From Kuschelorhynchus macadamiae (taxonomy: Eukaryota > Arthropoda > Insecta > Coleoptera > Curculionidae): a DNA stretch of 64,000 bases. How positions within the stretch are numbered: position 1 is the stretch's first letter; each line of letters opens with the position of its first letter. Made by a program: the position numbers and the translations under genes. Below the pieces are notes generated by a model. The model had not been told where the DNA came from and ran no database searches. It was given only the letters and a program-made list of their open reading frames with translations. Of this stretch, positions 33,264 to 43,930 are shown piece after piece. The stretch lies in the NCBI GenBank assembly GCA_030620095.1, contig JAUTXW010003599.1, forward strand, positions 372,001 to 436,000. The letters run 5' to 3'.

Positions 33264-35614
33264 CAAGGGCGTGCAGTCCCAAACAAAATTACAAAACATC
33301 TTCTAAAACGTAACTTTTGAAATAGGAAACCATTAATTTAGTTTATATTAAAAATGCTGAAATATTATCTTAATTATCAAGCCCATAATAAATGCGGCCT
33401 TGACTCCGACCCAGCGACAATATTGAATAGAACCTATGCGGACCGCTAGCTTCTCTGCAGCCAAGTCCCGTATGCTTGATTTCCTGTGACTCGAGCCAGA
33501 GGTTATTGAACTTTCCACCGACTGTGTGCAATTTTTGCATTTCAGTCGCGTGCTTTAAGTGGGGGCGGAAGCTATCGTTGAAGTAGGTTCTTTGTTTGAA
33601 CGGCTATCCGTGTGTTGTGTGATACGTACGTCGCGTCGTACATGGTGCGATATGGAAGACAATAATACGGATGTGGATATGCAAATACCGTCAACTTCGG
33701 CTGTCGGTAACAACGTTGAAAATGTTGGAGAATTTAGTAAGAAAAGTGTGTGTGAATGTGTGGTGTGTGTCTTAATAATAAAGGGATTTTCAACATTAAA
33801 CTTCGCTGATAAGCTTCAAATAATTTCCAAAGGAAGGGCAAAACCGCCTATGAAAAATTTAACCACAAAAATGAAAAACTGTATTAGACATTTTTATCCG
33901 GAAAAACAATACGAACAATTTAAATGGTTAACAGGGTGTGAAAATATAAGTAAATTATTTTGTTGGCCATGTTTACTTTTTGAAAATGAGAAAGGTCTTT
34001 GGAATAAAACTGGTTTTTCCGATTTAAACAATTTCCATAAAGCTGTATAAAATAACTGTATAACAAGACACGCCGTTATAAAAAAAAAGTCTTCGGCAAA
34101 ACCAGAATTGAACACGCCCTTAATAAACAGTTGGAAATTAGTCACCGCCAACACAATGAACTAGTCGATAAAAATAGGCAAATATTAAGTAAACTTATCG
34201 ATGTTGTTTGTTTTCTCGGACAGCACAAATTGGGATTTAGAGGTCATGACGAAACAAGGGTTTCTTCAAATAGAGGAAATTTTCAAGATTTACTTAGTTT
34301 AATGGCTAAATATGATTATTGCTTAAAAAATCATTTAAAGCAGTCTATCGTTTTTCGCGGAAAGTCGAATCGAACACAAAATGATTTAATTTCCGCTGTT
34401 GTAACCATTATTCTAAAAAGAATTAAGCAGGAGATTGGCGAGGCGCGGTTCATTGCTATTGTTCTGGACGAAACAACTGATATCACTAATTTTAGCCAAT
34501 TATCTATAGTAATACGCTAAGTTAGAACAGACGGAAGTATTCAAGTGCGATTTTTAGGTTTTAAGAATGTGCCCGAAAATCGTACAGCAGATGCATTATA
34601 TATCGTAGTTTATAACGTTACTAAAGAAATTAATGGAGAGAAAAAATTAGTTGCTCAAAGCTATAATGGATGCAGTGATAGGGGGTCTGCAAGCTAAAGT
34701 TCGAGAAACTTTCCTAAGTGCTATGTGTGTCCATTGTTTTGCTCCTAAATTAAATTTAGTTTTATCCCACTCCATCAATCACATTAAAGAGTGTGAAGTA
34801 TTTTTCGTTACTTTAAGTCGCATGGCTGCTTTTTTTCCAAGTCAACGAAATGTACACAAGCTGTGAACTCCATTGTCCACAAACGATTGCCCAAAGTAGC
34901 TCCTACTAGATGGAACTATAATGGAAGACTTGTGTTAGCAGTATCTGAAAATCATGAATCACTAATTGAACTATTTGAGAATATAATAGAAAATAATGAA
35001 ACGTGGGACTCAGAAGCAATAAATAGTTTTGTGGAATAATTGATCAAATTCGGCAACAAATAAACTATAGATTTAACTGTTTAAATGATTTTAAATTCCT
35101 CGAGCTCTGCAATTTTGATGCATTTAAAGAAAAACTTTTCCAGAAGATGCGTTTAAATCTCTTCTTCTTCATTATGGCCAGTTCTTCGACGAGTATTACT
35201 GCGATCTGAACTAAAAGTGATTTACGAAACTGATGACATTAGCTCAAAAAATAACGCTAAGAAACTAATGCAATTTTTAAAAGACAGGAGCTAGAAGATG
35301 CCTACACCGAAGTGTCGAAATTGTGTGAATTAGTATTGACAATACCTGCCACAAGTTTATCAGTAGAATACAATTTTTCAACACTTAAACGTATAAAAAA
35401 TTTGTTGATAAATTCAAGGGGGCAGGAGTTACTTTCGCATTTATCTCTGTTTTCAATTGAAAATAAACTTCTCCAAAATATGTCGGAGCATCGACGTTTT
35501 TATGATGACGTCATTGACGAATTTGCAAAAAATGATCCAAGAATCGAACTACATTACAAATAGGTAAGTTTCTAAAAATTGCTTCCCTTTCTTAAAATTT
35601 CAACGCACGCCCCT
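33264..35614 (+). mobile_element. hAT-B copy 2
   Basis: Left tip CAAGGGCGTGC at 33264, right tip GCACGCCC near 35606-35613. Homologous to 9535-11486, but with the 5' end retained and a large internal deletion (about 600 bp equivalent to 10630-10925 of copy 1 and more). An 8-bp target duplication is not clear. Instead, about 60-70 bp of flanking sequence is present on both sides. Confidence 0.85.
33652..35563 (+). pseudogene. hAT-B transposase (ZMYM1/DUF4371-like), copy 2
   Basis: The likely start is ATG at 33652 (MEDNNTDVDMQIPSTS). The N-terminal TTF-type finger region reads FKWLTGCENISKLFCWPC and LLFENEKGLWNKTGFSD. After a stop at 34048 the homology resumes with HALNKQLEISHRQHNELVDK, LGFRGHDETRVSSNRG, IGEARFIAIVLDETTDITN (34430-34490, intact first Asp in LDETTD), GLQAKVRETFLSAMCVHC, then a deletion, and TIPATSLSVEYNFSTLKRIK near 35340-35395. 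It ends RIELHYK at 35563. Several frame breaks prevent function. Comparing copies 1 and 2 separates shared ancestral changes from private decay. Confidence 0.88.
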
Positions 35615-35617
35615 ACC

Positions 35618-35690
35618 TCTCACTAAAGAGTGGGGTGAGATTGCGCTATTGCTGTCATTCATATTTGTATGTAGCTACCTAACCTAATAT
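35618..35690 (+). repeat. Direct repeat flanking hAT-B copy 2, right
   Basis: Partner of 33203-33263, with an extra GTGAGATTGCGCT-type segment near 35635-35647. Confidence 0.85.
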
Positions 35691-35764
35691 AATTCATACT
35701 TTGTTTTCTAAGTCTATCCTCTCACGTGGCATGTTCCACCGTTGAGCAGCAAGCCCCATCTCAA

Positions 35765-37980
35765 TATTTCCACGCCTTTCAGTTTATTACCAGAACACCC
35801 GTGGACTTAGAACCAAAATCACTAATATTCTAAATAACACGTCTAGCTGTTTGTCTGATTTAATCGCGTTCACTGAGACGTGGATGGGTTCTTCAGTATA
35901 TGATAACGAAATAATTTGTGATAAATACCATACATTACGAGCGGATCGAAATTTCTCAGAAACAAAAACAAATCAAGAGTCGGAGGAGTGTTAGTCGCCG
36001 TACATAAACAGCTCAATTCATCAGTGATCAACACTCCTAAAAATGATCCCAAACCAGAAATTGATTTATTAGGTGTTAAAGTTACATTTGAGTTGTCTTC
36101 AATTTTTATTTTTGTTGTCTATATACCAACCACTCCGGCGACTCCTGACTTGATGAAATTTGTTTGACTTTTTGGTTTCTATGTAATGTTTGTTTGGTAA
36201 AAATTTTTGTATTTTGGGGGGTTTCAATGTACCCGACTATGTAGATTATCTAAATGGCGAAAAGGCCTTAAGTATTATTTTAAATAATTTTTTACAATGT
36301 TTGAATTTTATACAAGGTAATGAAATACAAAATTTTAATAAAAAAAATTCTTGATTTGGTTGTCCACAATAATGAAGAACGTATGGATGAGAAATCACTC
36401 GATGTACTTGTAAAAGAGGATAATCACCACCCTGCCCTCTCTGTGTCTCTAAAATATTGTCAATCGACAAATTTTAAACGTAATTAGAATTAAACTTTCA
36501 AAATAGCTACAACTTTCGAAAAGCAGAGACTTTATAATTGCTTAATATCTATTGATTGGACTCCTTTACGAACAACCACCTCTATTGATGATGCTTCCAA
36601 TATTTTTTGTGATCTACTGTTTAAATCAATAAATAATTTTGTGCCGAAGTATAATAAAATTCCAAAAATTAATTATCCTCCTTGGTTTTCACGTGATATT
36701 ATAGCGAACTTAAAACAAAAAATTTAATGTTATAAGAATTTTAAAAAATATGGAAACCCTCAATATTTGAATACGTTTAAATTATTTAGAAGCAAAACGA
36801 AAAAGGATATCTCAAGTTCATATAAGCAGTATATTTACAAAACTGAACAAAATATAAAAAGAGATCCTAAAGTGTTTTGGAATTATATTAAAAGTAAGTG
36901 AGACATTATAAGGCTTCCAAAAAATATGGTTTATAATAATTTGACTGTTAACAACACTTCTGAAATTTTAAATTCTTTTGCGGATTTCTTCAAACAATCA
37001 TTTTCTTCATATGACACTGTTGATTTGAACGAAAATGATCAAATATGCTGTACGCCTATAATTAACATACCATCTTTTTCAGAACAAGAAATTATTAAAG
37101 CAATAAAAAAACTAAAACCTAAATATACAAAGGGACCAGACTCAATCCCCGCATTCCTCATTAGAGATTGTAAGTTTATCCTTGTGAAACCATTACAAAT
37201 ATTATTAAATTTGTGTTTATGCAAAGGAATTGTTCCTAGCTTATGGAAAATATCAAAAAGTTTGCCCTATTTTTAAAAAGGGTGACTGGTTGGATGATTC
37301 TAATTATAGACCGGTCTCAATAATATGTAATTTCTGTAAGATATTTGAATTTTTACTTCGTGATTATTTATTTCCTTTAACGAAAAACTTAATAATACCC
37401 CAGCAGCATGGTTTTTATAAGGGTAGATCAACTTCAACAAATCTTATAATTGTTACACAAGACATCTCAGAATCAATAGATGACGGATTTCAGACAGATG
37501 TCATTTACTTGGATTTTACTAAAGCATTTGATCAAATAAATCATCGCCTTTTACTACACAAACTAACTTTATTTGGTATCTCTGGGCCACTTTTTGAACT
37601 GTCGACATCATATTTGAGTAATCGTACCCAATATGTAGAAATGTATGGTTACAAATCCGCTTATTATCCCGCAAAATAATTTATTTTTATAATTTATTAT
37701 TTTTAATTTTATTATTTTATGAAAATAAAAGCGAACCATTTTCGAATTTTTTAACATTATAATTTATGGGAAATGGTTTAGATAAATTATCTCTATTTAA
37801 TTACAAGAACTAAGAGTGGTGACGACTGTATTACACTGCAATATAATCTTGATTTAGAGAATGGTCTGCAGGTCAATGTTGGAAAGTGTAACGGTATGTC
37901 ATTTACTACAAAAGCATCTCCAATTATTTTTTAGTAATCACTTAGTAACAACGTAGTGTCTCGTGTGGATTCATTTAGAG
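35765..37980 (+). pseudogene. LINE-A endonuclease and reverse transcriptase
   Basis: Endonuclease: YYQNTRGLRTKITNILN (near 35783), then DLIAFTETWMGS with the TETW active-site block, and GGFNVPDYVDYLN (normally GDFN) near 36220. RT: IKAIKKLKPKYTKGPDSIPA (37095-37155), NYRPVSIICNFCKIFE (37300-37345), QQHGFYKGRSTSTNLI (37400-37450), and VIYLDFTKAFDQINHRLLLH with the catalytic Asp (37500-37560). The stretch of about 110 bp that should hold PQGSxLGPLLF and most of the YADD region is missing near 37680. Text resumes at TKSGDDCITLQYNLDLENGL (37815-37870) and KCNGMSFTTK and stops at RVDSF near 37975, where the insertion begins. Multiple frameshifts. Confidence 0.87.
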
Positions 37981-38210
37981 CAAAGGCGGCTATTCAGGTG
38001 AAGTAGGTGAAGTGCTACTTGACCAGGAAAAATAAACAAGCAAACATCTAACTATATTTATTATATATCTTTTTAAATTTTAGTTTTTACATTCATTTAT
38101 TCACCTAATTGGTAAAAAATAAACTGTACATCTCGAATAAATATTTTACTTGACCTTTGGCGGCATGTCTTTTTAAAACATTCAATCGAACTTTATTATA
38201 ACAACTATAA

Positions 38211-39405
38211 CAGTGGCGTAAACCGCTTTGACTTTTCTGGAGGTGCTATGTTTAGTTTACGATTTTCCTACTATGTTGCCATGAAAACGCGTATCTGATG
38301 ACGTCGAGTCCAGCGCCATACAACGCTCTCGGTGAATTGCAGGCGCAGTACACTACACCCACGTGTCGTTCAGTTTGCGGTGGTTGTTTACTTTTATTTT
38401 TGCGGATTTCGCTGCAACCGGTGAGTTCCTTTGCAGTTAACTTGACTGTTTTGTGTTATATTTATTTATGATGTTGTTACAACTTCAAATTCGAAGTTAG
38501 TAAATGTAATTGTTCAAGAATGGAATACATTAAAAGACGTTTTTGAATTTATTACAAACTGTGACAAATCTGATGAAAAATCAATCCGCCTTGCGAAAAG
38601 ATTTTTAGGCAAGATAAACGATTTTGAATTCACGTTTCTGGCATTAGTGTTTAATGACATTTTCTCAATCACGGACATACTATTTGACGTTCTTCAAAAA
38701 AAATCGCTTGAAATTCATTTTTGCATATCCAATATAAAACGCTGTCGTGAGGCGCTCTGTATAAAATTTAATACCATGTTTGATAAGGCAAATTCTATTA
38801 CAGAAATAAATCATTACAAACGTGAGCTTGCTAGGCTTTCACCTAAAGAAATTAGGGCTAAGTATAAAACCCTTTTTTACGAAATATTGGACCATATTTT
38901 AATGGAAATGACACTAAGATTTCAAGACTGTGAAAAACTTACATTTTTATGTTTGGCAGGTTTTGCTAAATTTTCCGAATATAGATTAAATTTTCCCACC
39001 GGCTCGTTTGAAAATTTGTTACAGTTATATGGGGAAATATTTTCAAAAAGCCAACGACTTAAATATGAGCTTGTCTTATTTTTGCCAATGAGAGTAATTC
39101 GAATATATCGCTGCAAGAGCACGTGAAAAAAATTAAAATTAATAAAAATAAATACATTGTTTTCCCCTATTTTGACAATACCGTCGATAAGTGCTTCAGT
39201 GGAAAGAAGTTTTTCTTGCTTCAAATGTGTGAAAACTTACTTCTCTTGGCAATATTTCAGTTCAAAAGGAATTTCTGGAGGAGATTAGGGCAACTCATCC
39301 ATGTTATGAGGATGTTATAAATAAATTGGCTGCTATGAAGGATAGGAGAATTGATTTAGTATACAAAATTTAGGTAAGTCGTAAAAAATATTCTACCCCT
39401 CCACA
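38211..39405 (+). mobile_element. Internally deleted hAT-D inserted in LINE-A
   Basis: The foreign block in the LINE runs from about 37981 to 39435. A hAT-like tip CAGTGGCGTAAACC occurs at 38211; the right tip is not clear (ACCCCTCCACAT near 39394-39405 may be its remains). The 200 bp before 38211 (GGTGAAGTAGGTGAAGTG...) may be a separate insertion. The 5' half of the transposase gene is missing, so UTR-like sequence joins directly to the C-terminal half. Boundaries are approximate. Confidence 0.65.
38490..39373 (+). pseudogene. hAT-D transposase, C-terminal half
   Basis: Open text from about 38500: WNTLKDVFEFITNCDKSDEK, RLAKRFLGKINDFEFTFLAL, VFNDIFSITDILFDVLQKKS, then a long helical region with YKTLFYEILDHILMEMTLRF. 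This is the post-catalytic region of ZMYM/DUF4371-type hAT proteins. After a frame change near 39130, LTIPSISASVERSFSCFK-like text (39170-39220), the dimerisation block, continues to RRIDLVYKI and a stop at 39373. The catalytic domain and zinc finger are absent. This family differs from hAT-A, B and C in this window. Confidence 0.82.
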
Positions 39406-39439
39406 TATAAAAAAATTCTGGAAAAAAAATTATTTCGAT

Positions 39440-39686
39440 ATTTTCTACTTTATTTGCACTTCACTTATTTTTTACTTTATACCATTATTTCTAAAGCGTC
39501 CAAGGCATATGGATTTATTCTAAGATGTACCAGGGATTTTAACAATATTGAAACCAATAAATCGTTATATTTCGCATATGTTCGCTCAAAATTGGAGTAC
39601 GCTGCCGTAGTGTGGTCTCCCGGTTATAATATACATATTGTTAACTTGAAAAAAGTACTCAAGGCTTTCCACACAATAAATTACTT
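39440..39686 (+). pseudogene. LINE-A middle fragment
   Basis: IISKASKAYGFILRCTRDFN (39480-39540), then SLYFAYVRSKLEYAAVVWSP (39562-39620), a standard post-RT block (LYxxxVRSxLEYAxxVWSP), ending LKKVLKAF just before the pogo insertion. It is continuous in frame and has lost little, unlike the RT part. Confidence 0.88.
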
Positions 39687-39832
39687 ACCGTCAAACGGGG
39701 CTACTTTGACACCACGGGGTAACTTTGACACTGCGAACATTTTTTTTTCAATTTTTATTTTTTTGATTTTGCTTCTTTGTAAATTTTATTCTAATATTAG
39801 ATTCATTTGTTACAGGTAATAACTAATTAGAA

Positions 39833-41618
39833 ATGGTGAGACATTACGAAAAAGTTCCGGGAACGCGGAGTTACCGCAATTATTCGAACGAAGACTTAAG
39901 AAATGAACTTGAAGCTATTGAAAGAGGCATGCCTGTCCAAAGGGCGGCAATAGTTTATAAAATTCCTCGTATAACACTTCGTAATAAGTCCCTTGGTATA
40001 CACAACCAGTCGGTAGGTCATCCAAGTGTCCTTAGTAGCGGTGAACAGGAAGTGATTCGTAACACTTTACTACAAGTGGCAAAGTGGGGTTTTCCATTAA
40101 CGAAGTGTGACATTCGTGCCGTGGTGAAGAAATTCTTGGATAAACAGGGGAAAACAGTGCGTGAATTCAAAGACAATTATCCCGGACCCGATTTTGTCGA
40201 AAACTTTATTAAGAAACACAACCTCTCCACACGAATCGCAACAAATATAAATAATAAAAACTTATACAATTATGACGAAACTAACATCGCTGATGATCCT
40301 GGGGCGATGAAAGTTATTGTTCCAAGAAGCTTCCGTAGAGTAGAACGAGTATAAAACTATTCGCGGTCCTGTGTGAGCATAATGGTCTGTGGTAAGGCAG
40401 CTGGAGAACTCCTACCCCCTATGGTAGTGTACAAGAGCTCCAATTTATATGAAAACTGGTGTACTGGAGGACCCCCGGCACTGTTTATGGGAACAGCCCT
40501 TCCGGATGGTTCGACATGAACCTTTTTGAGCAATGGTTTTTTAAAGTTCTTTTACCCCACATAATAGCAACCAAGGAACCAGAAACACGAGCAGTTGTAG
40601 TTGGCGATAATCTGGCTAGCCATTTTTCACCACAGGTTATAAAAGCAAGCCTAGAAAATAATATATACATGTGCCCTTTTCCAGCCAACGCCACACATTT
40701 GATGCAGCCACTAGATGTGTCTGTATTTGCACCCTTCAAGAGGAAGTGGCGCGAAATATTAGAAAAATGGCGAAAGGAAAGCAGATATTCTGGGACCTTA
40801 CCCAAAGAACACTTCCCGTCCTTACTTTTACTTCTGTGGAACAAAGTTTCAGATACTGTAGAGACAAATTTAAAATCAGGATTTAGAACCACCGGACTGT
40901 AGAGACAAATTTAAAATCAGGATTTAGAACCACCGGACTTTACCCAATGAATGTTGATCAAGTCTTAAGGAAAATTCCTGGAGGATTGCTTGAAAACTTG
41001 GAAGAAACTGAGCGAGTTCTTGATTCATCATTGGTAGAGTTTTTCAAAGAAATGAGGGGAACAAGCGAAGACCAAAAAAAAAGAAAAAGGGGAAAGAAGT
41101 TTGAAGCTGGAAAACAGATGACTATCAAAGACCAAGCAATTCCCAGTGAGCAAATCGAAAATGAAGTAGGATCTCCACCCCAGACAATTCCATACAACAG
41201 CGACCAAGAGTTGCTTTGTTTCTCCGATACCCTTCCAGGGCCATCAGGAATACGAACGGAACAGGTCAAAGTCAAAGCCAAGAAACCCGAAAATAAATCT
41301 AAAGTGCGTCCTCCTATTAATATAACAAAAGCAAGTTTAAGGGGTGAGAACGATTCAAATTCAAAATGTGCCTTATGCCGCATGCTTTTTAAAAACTACA
41401 GAGGAAGGGCCGAATGGATTGAATGTGTTCAATGCAAGAAGTGGATTTGCGGACTTTGTAATTCAGCTGATCCATTTTATGTGTGCCCAGTTTGCGAAGA
41501 CTCAGATGACGAACCTGAGGAACCATTTGCCGATGACAGCGATGAGGATAGAACTTTTAACCCTGAAACTGAGACCGAAAAGGATCGAAAATTAAAAAAG
41601 CTTAGATTTAAGTTTTAA
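39833..41618 (+). pseudogene. pogo/Tigger-type transposase with C-terminal PHD-like finger
   Basis: Start ATG at 39833. The N-terminal psq-type helix-turn-helix covers residues 1-60 (RSYRNYSNEDLRNELEAIE) and a CENP-B-like region follows. The first catalytic Asp is at residue 148 (YNYDETN); about 25 residues normally present before it appear deleted. After a frameshift near 40352 the text reads SIMVCGKAAGELLPPMVVYK, then shifts again near 40475. VVVGDNLASHFSPQVI (40588-40635) holds the second Asp, and NATHLMQPLDVSVFAPFKR (40690-40744) the third. A 41-bp duplication (40861-40942) then shifts frame. The last segment (40947-41618) ends with an eight-cysteine cross-brace (C-x2-C, C-x2-C, C-x2-C, C-x2-C; 41367-41495), PHD-like, then an acidic tail. 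Few lesions, so a fairly young copy. Confidence 0.92.
40861..40942 (+). repeat. 41-bp tandem duplication inside the pogo gene
   Basis: GAGACAAATTTAAAATCAGG...CGGACT occurs at 40861 and again at 40902, an exact 41-bp period. Not being a multiple of three, it converts SGFRTTGLYPMN into SGFRTTGL followed by a stop. Removing one copy would restore continuity with the downstream segment. Confidence 0.95.
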
Positions 41619-42230
41619 TTTTTTATGCTTATGCCAAAAGATTTTAGGTTAAGACATGTTTTCTTAGTTTTTTATGTTTAATCTTTCGTTCCTACATGCC
41701 AAAGAATTTCTTTGTTGCTGTTTTAGACTGAAATGTTTTTGATTTTATTTTTATAGGTAATGTAAACCGTAGATTATCATGTTTTCTCGAGTTTTTTGCT
41801 TAAGTTTTAAACTAATAATAAAATATTATAATTAAAAGGTTTTATTTTAATAAAGTGCCTTAAATAATCGTTTTTTAGTAAAAAAAACTGTTTTTCTTAA
41901 CAAAAAAAAAACAAACAAAAAATTAGGAGTGGTTTTTAATTCTACATCCATTGCCGGGGCTTCTTTGACACTGCGGTGCTTTAAAATGCATTTTATATTG
42001 AAATTAAAATGTGTGTCAAAGTAGCCCCAAACTCAGGGTAACATTGACATACCCTTTTTCATTTTTTATTTTGGTTTCTATTGTGTTTAGAGCAATTTGG
42101 AGTGCATCAATCGATTCAGCAGGCTAGATTTGTTATAATCCAACTTAGTTCACAAAGCTAAGTTGATAAATAACAACGTGATATTGAAAAATGTCCTAAA
42201 AACATGTCAAAGTAGCCCCGTTTGACGGTA

Positions 42231-42520
42231 ATAGATTTAAGTTATTTTATTTGAAAAATCGGGGAGAATATTTTAATATTCCCACCCTGTATAAATTGTT
42301 AAATAATAATTTAGATTGCCCCAATATGCTTTCACGAATACATTTTTACACTCTACGTATAAATAGCCGCCATCATAACTTTTACCTATCAACTCCTAAA
42401 ACTAATATTCTTAAATTTTCTCCGCTCTATACAATGTGAGACATGTACAACAGTGAATCAAATATTGATTTGTTCAATGTTAATAATATTCAGTCGCTAA
42501 ATCGTATTTTCCACGACTGA
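42231..42520 (+). pseudogene. LINE-A C-terminal fragment
   Basis: Resumes after the pogo element with LYKLLNNNLDCPNMLSRIHF (42289-42350) and RINSRHHNFYLSTPKTN, then SPLYTM and a stop at 42437-42439. Beyond it, similar text continues to IDLFNVNNIQSLNRIFHD at about 42520. This is the normal C-terminus of jockey-like ORF2 proteins (...SPLxRMxxxxN...). About 180 bp of 3' UTR precede the (TAAA)n tail. Confidence 0.88.
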
Positions 42521-42698
42521 AAGGTTTTGTTACTTTGAGTTTAATAATTATACTAAGTTAGTTTTAGTTTAAGTTTATTACTATTACCGTTTTTTAGATT
42601 AATCAAATATGTACTTTTTATTTTCTAAATATCTATGTAAAATGTATACATTTCCCTGCCTTGTAGTTGGGTTTTTGTAACCTGTAAGGCAGGTACAG

Positions 42699-42729
<31 letters not shown>

Positions 42730-42731
42730 AT
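42699..42731 (+). repeat. (TAAA)n LINE tail
   Basis: Eight uninterrupted TAAA units directly after the LINE-A 3' UTR (CCTGTAAGGCAGGTACAG). Marks the 3' end of LINE-A. Confidence 0.93.
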
Positions 42732-42849
42732 ATCTGGATCCTTCGGCTTTGAATAAAATTGTTTTAATTTATTTTTTTAACAATTTGTGGTTCAAAATGT
42801 CCAATTCAAAAAGTTCAAATAATTTGAAATAATTACAACATAAAACAAG

Positions 42850-43290
42850 ATTTTGCCAACAGATTAAACATTGAGGGGAAACATTATCGATTCCTCATGC
42901 TCCTCAAAAGTCGATTTTGCATGAATAATCATCCGCATAGTTTACCAATAATCCTTTAGATATATCTGAAGACTATTCATTAATATAACGTATAAAATAA
43001 GAGGCCTAAAATCCACCCCTGAGAAACCCCAGGAATGACGTTATACTCATCCGACGTGTGATCATTGACTCTTTTCTGTTGTCCTCAAAATAGGTTATTT
43101 AGTCTATATAAAAAATTTACTCATAACAAAATCAATACTAATGGAGTCAGAAGCCTTTGAAAAGTCAATAAAAATCTCTGCAGTAGGCAAGGCCCTCATC
43201 CTTTTTCCTTGCAAGAAATATAATTACTGCGACGGTTTCCGTTGATCTTTCAGGCCAGAAACCATGTTGGTTATTGGTCAGAATATTATT
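42850..43290 (-). pseudogene. LINE reverse-transcriptase scrap
   Basis: Minus strand: EIFIDFSKASDSISIDFVMS near 43185-43120 (RT motif A, xxDFSKAFDSIxxxxL), then after a gap NVIPGVSQGWILGLLFYTLY near 43040-42985 (motif B, GVPQGSILGPLLF with substitutions). Stops and a deletion lie between them. Related text recurs in the tandem array at 46000-46185, so this fragment may share origin with that copy. Confidence 0.72.
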
Positions 43291-43495
43291 TCTTTTTAAA
43301 ATTGAATTTTTGTATATAATATGAGCTTTTATAAAGTTTTTGAAACTAAATAATTTAATTGCAACGTGACTTACTATTAGTCAAAATATTGTAAGAGACC
43401 CTTTTCATAACACTTCAAACAACGTCAAATTAAAGTTTAGGCTAAATACTATTACTTGAGTTCCAAAACTTATTTAAATTAGTTGGTAATACTAC

Positions 43496-43751
43496 CTGAA
43501 TTTTGAGCTTTCAAATGTATTGGCCAGGTGTCCATGCCGCCGGTAGTTTTAAGAAATGGCGCTCCGGAAGCGGCAACTGCAGCACCCTCGGGCGGTTGAA
43601 ACGTTCCATTCGGGTAAAACGGTCCCGGTGGCGCCCTCTTAGCGGCAGCTTTACATTCCGCACGAATAAGCACATTCGCTCGTTTAATCGATGCCTTAGC
43701 CACACCGACGGCCGTGGCTATTGGCGGGCGCGGACGGCACTCGAAGTTCAT
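43496..43751 (-). CDS. Putative host-gene exon, GC-rich, unidentified
   Basis: A 256-base open stretch whose base composition differs strongly from the AT-rich surroundings. The minus-strand frame reads ...RPRPPIATAVGVAKASIKRA, then RAECKAAAKRAPPGPFYPNG, TFQPPEGAAVAASGAPFLKT and TGGMDTWPIHLKAQNS, with no stop. It ends at CAG/GTAGTA, a plausible splice donor at 43496/43495. Ala/Pro-rich low complexity mixed with a specific-looking TGGMDTWPIHLKA segment would suit an exon of a developmental or regulatory protein. The opposite strand and another minus frame are open too, as GC-rich sequence often is. The upstream acceptor is not identified. I do not recognise the protein. Confidence 0.4.
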
Positions 43752-43930
43752 TGGCTTGCACAGAACGAGCTTTGACAGTTGTGCACACCTAGAAAGGTGT
43801 ATAGCATCCCCATATGATAGATTCTGAGGGTATCAGTTGGGTCCGCGTTTCCAAAGGCTCACAGTAGACTGGCGATTTTGAAGCGCCTCTCGGATATACA
43901 TTTAACCGCGACGCGTCTTAATACCTCATT

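Larger units (their letters stand above)
39688..42228 (+). mobile_element. pogo-type transposon with TA target duplication
   Basis: Perfect inverted ends: CCGTCAAACGGGGCTACTTT at 39688 and its reverse complement ending at 42228, flanked by TA on both sides (39686-39687, 42229-42230). Further internal copies of the GGGGTAACTTTGACAC / AGCCCCAAACTCAGGGTAAC motif lie just inside both ends. Length 2541 bp. It interrupts LINE-A precisely: LINE coding text continues right after the TA at 42231. Confidence 0.96.
35765..42732 (+). mobile_element. LINE-A (jockey-like) with two nested insertions
   Basis: One non-LTR element can be followed through three separated pieces in correct order and orientation: endonuclease plus RT (35765-37980), post-RT region (39440-39686) and C-terminus plus 3' tail (42231-42732). 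The gaps are filled by a hAT element and a pogo element. The 3' tail is a (TAAA)n run at 42699-42731, as expected after target-primed reverse transcription. Removing the insertions gives a near full-length LINE of about 3 kb. A target duplication was not identified. Confidence 0.88.

Noticed and set aside
37981..38210. Separate MITE before the hAT-D tip
   Set aside because: CAAAGGCGGC and TTTGGCGGC words suggest an element, but the ends are not inverted repeats and no target duplication is visible.
40485..40892. Minus-strand open frame of 135 codons
   Set aside because: Antisense shadow of the pogo DDE domain.
43503..43775. Plus-strand open frame over the GC-rich segment
   Set aside because: Shadow of the minus-strand frame: Arg/Ser-rich text as produced by reading GC-rich coding sequence backwards.
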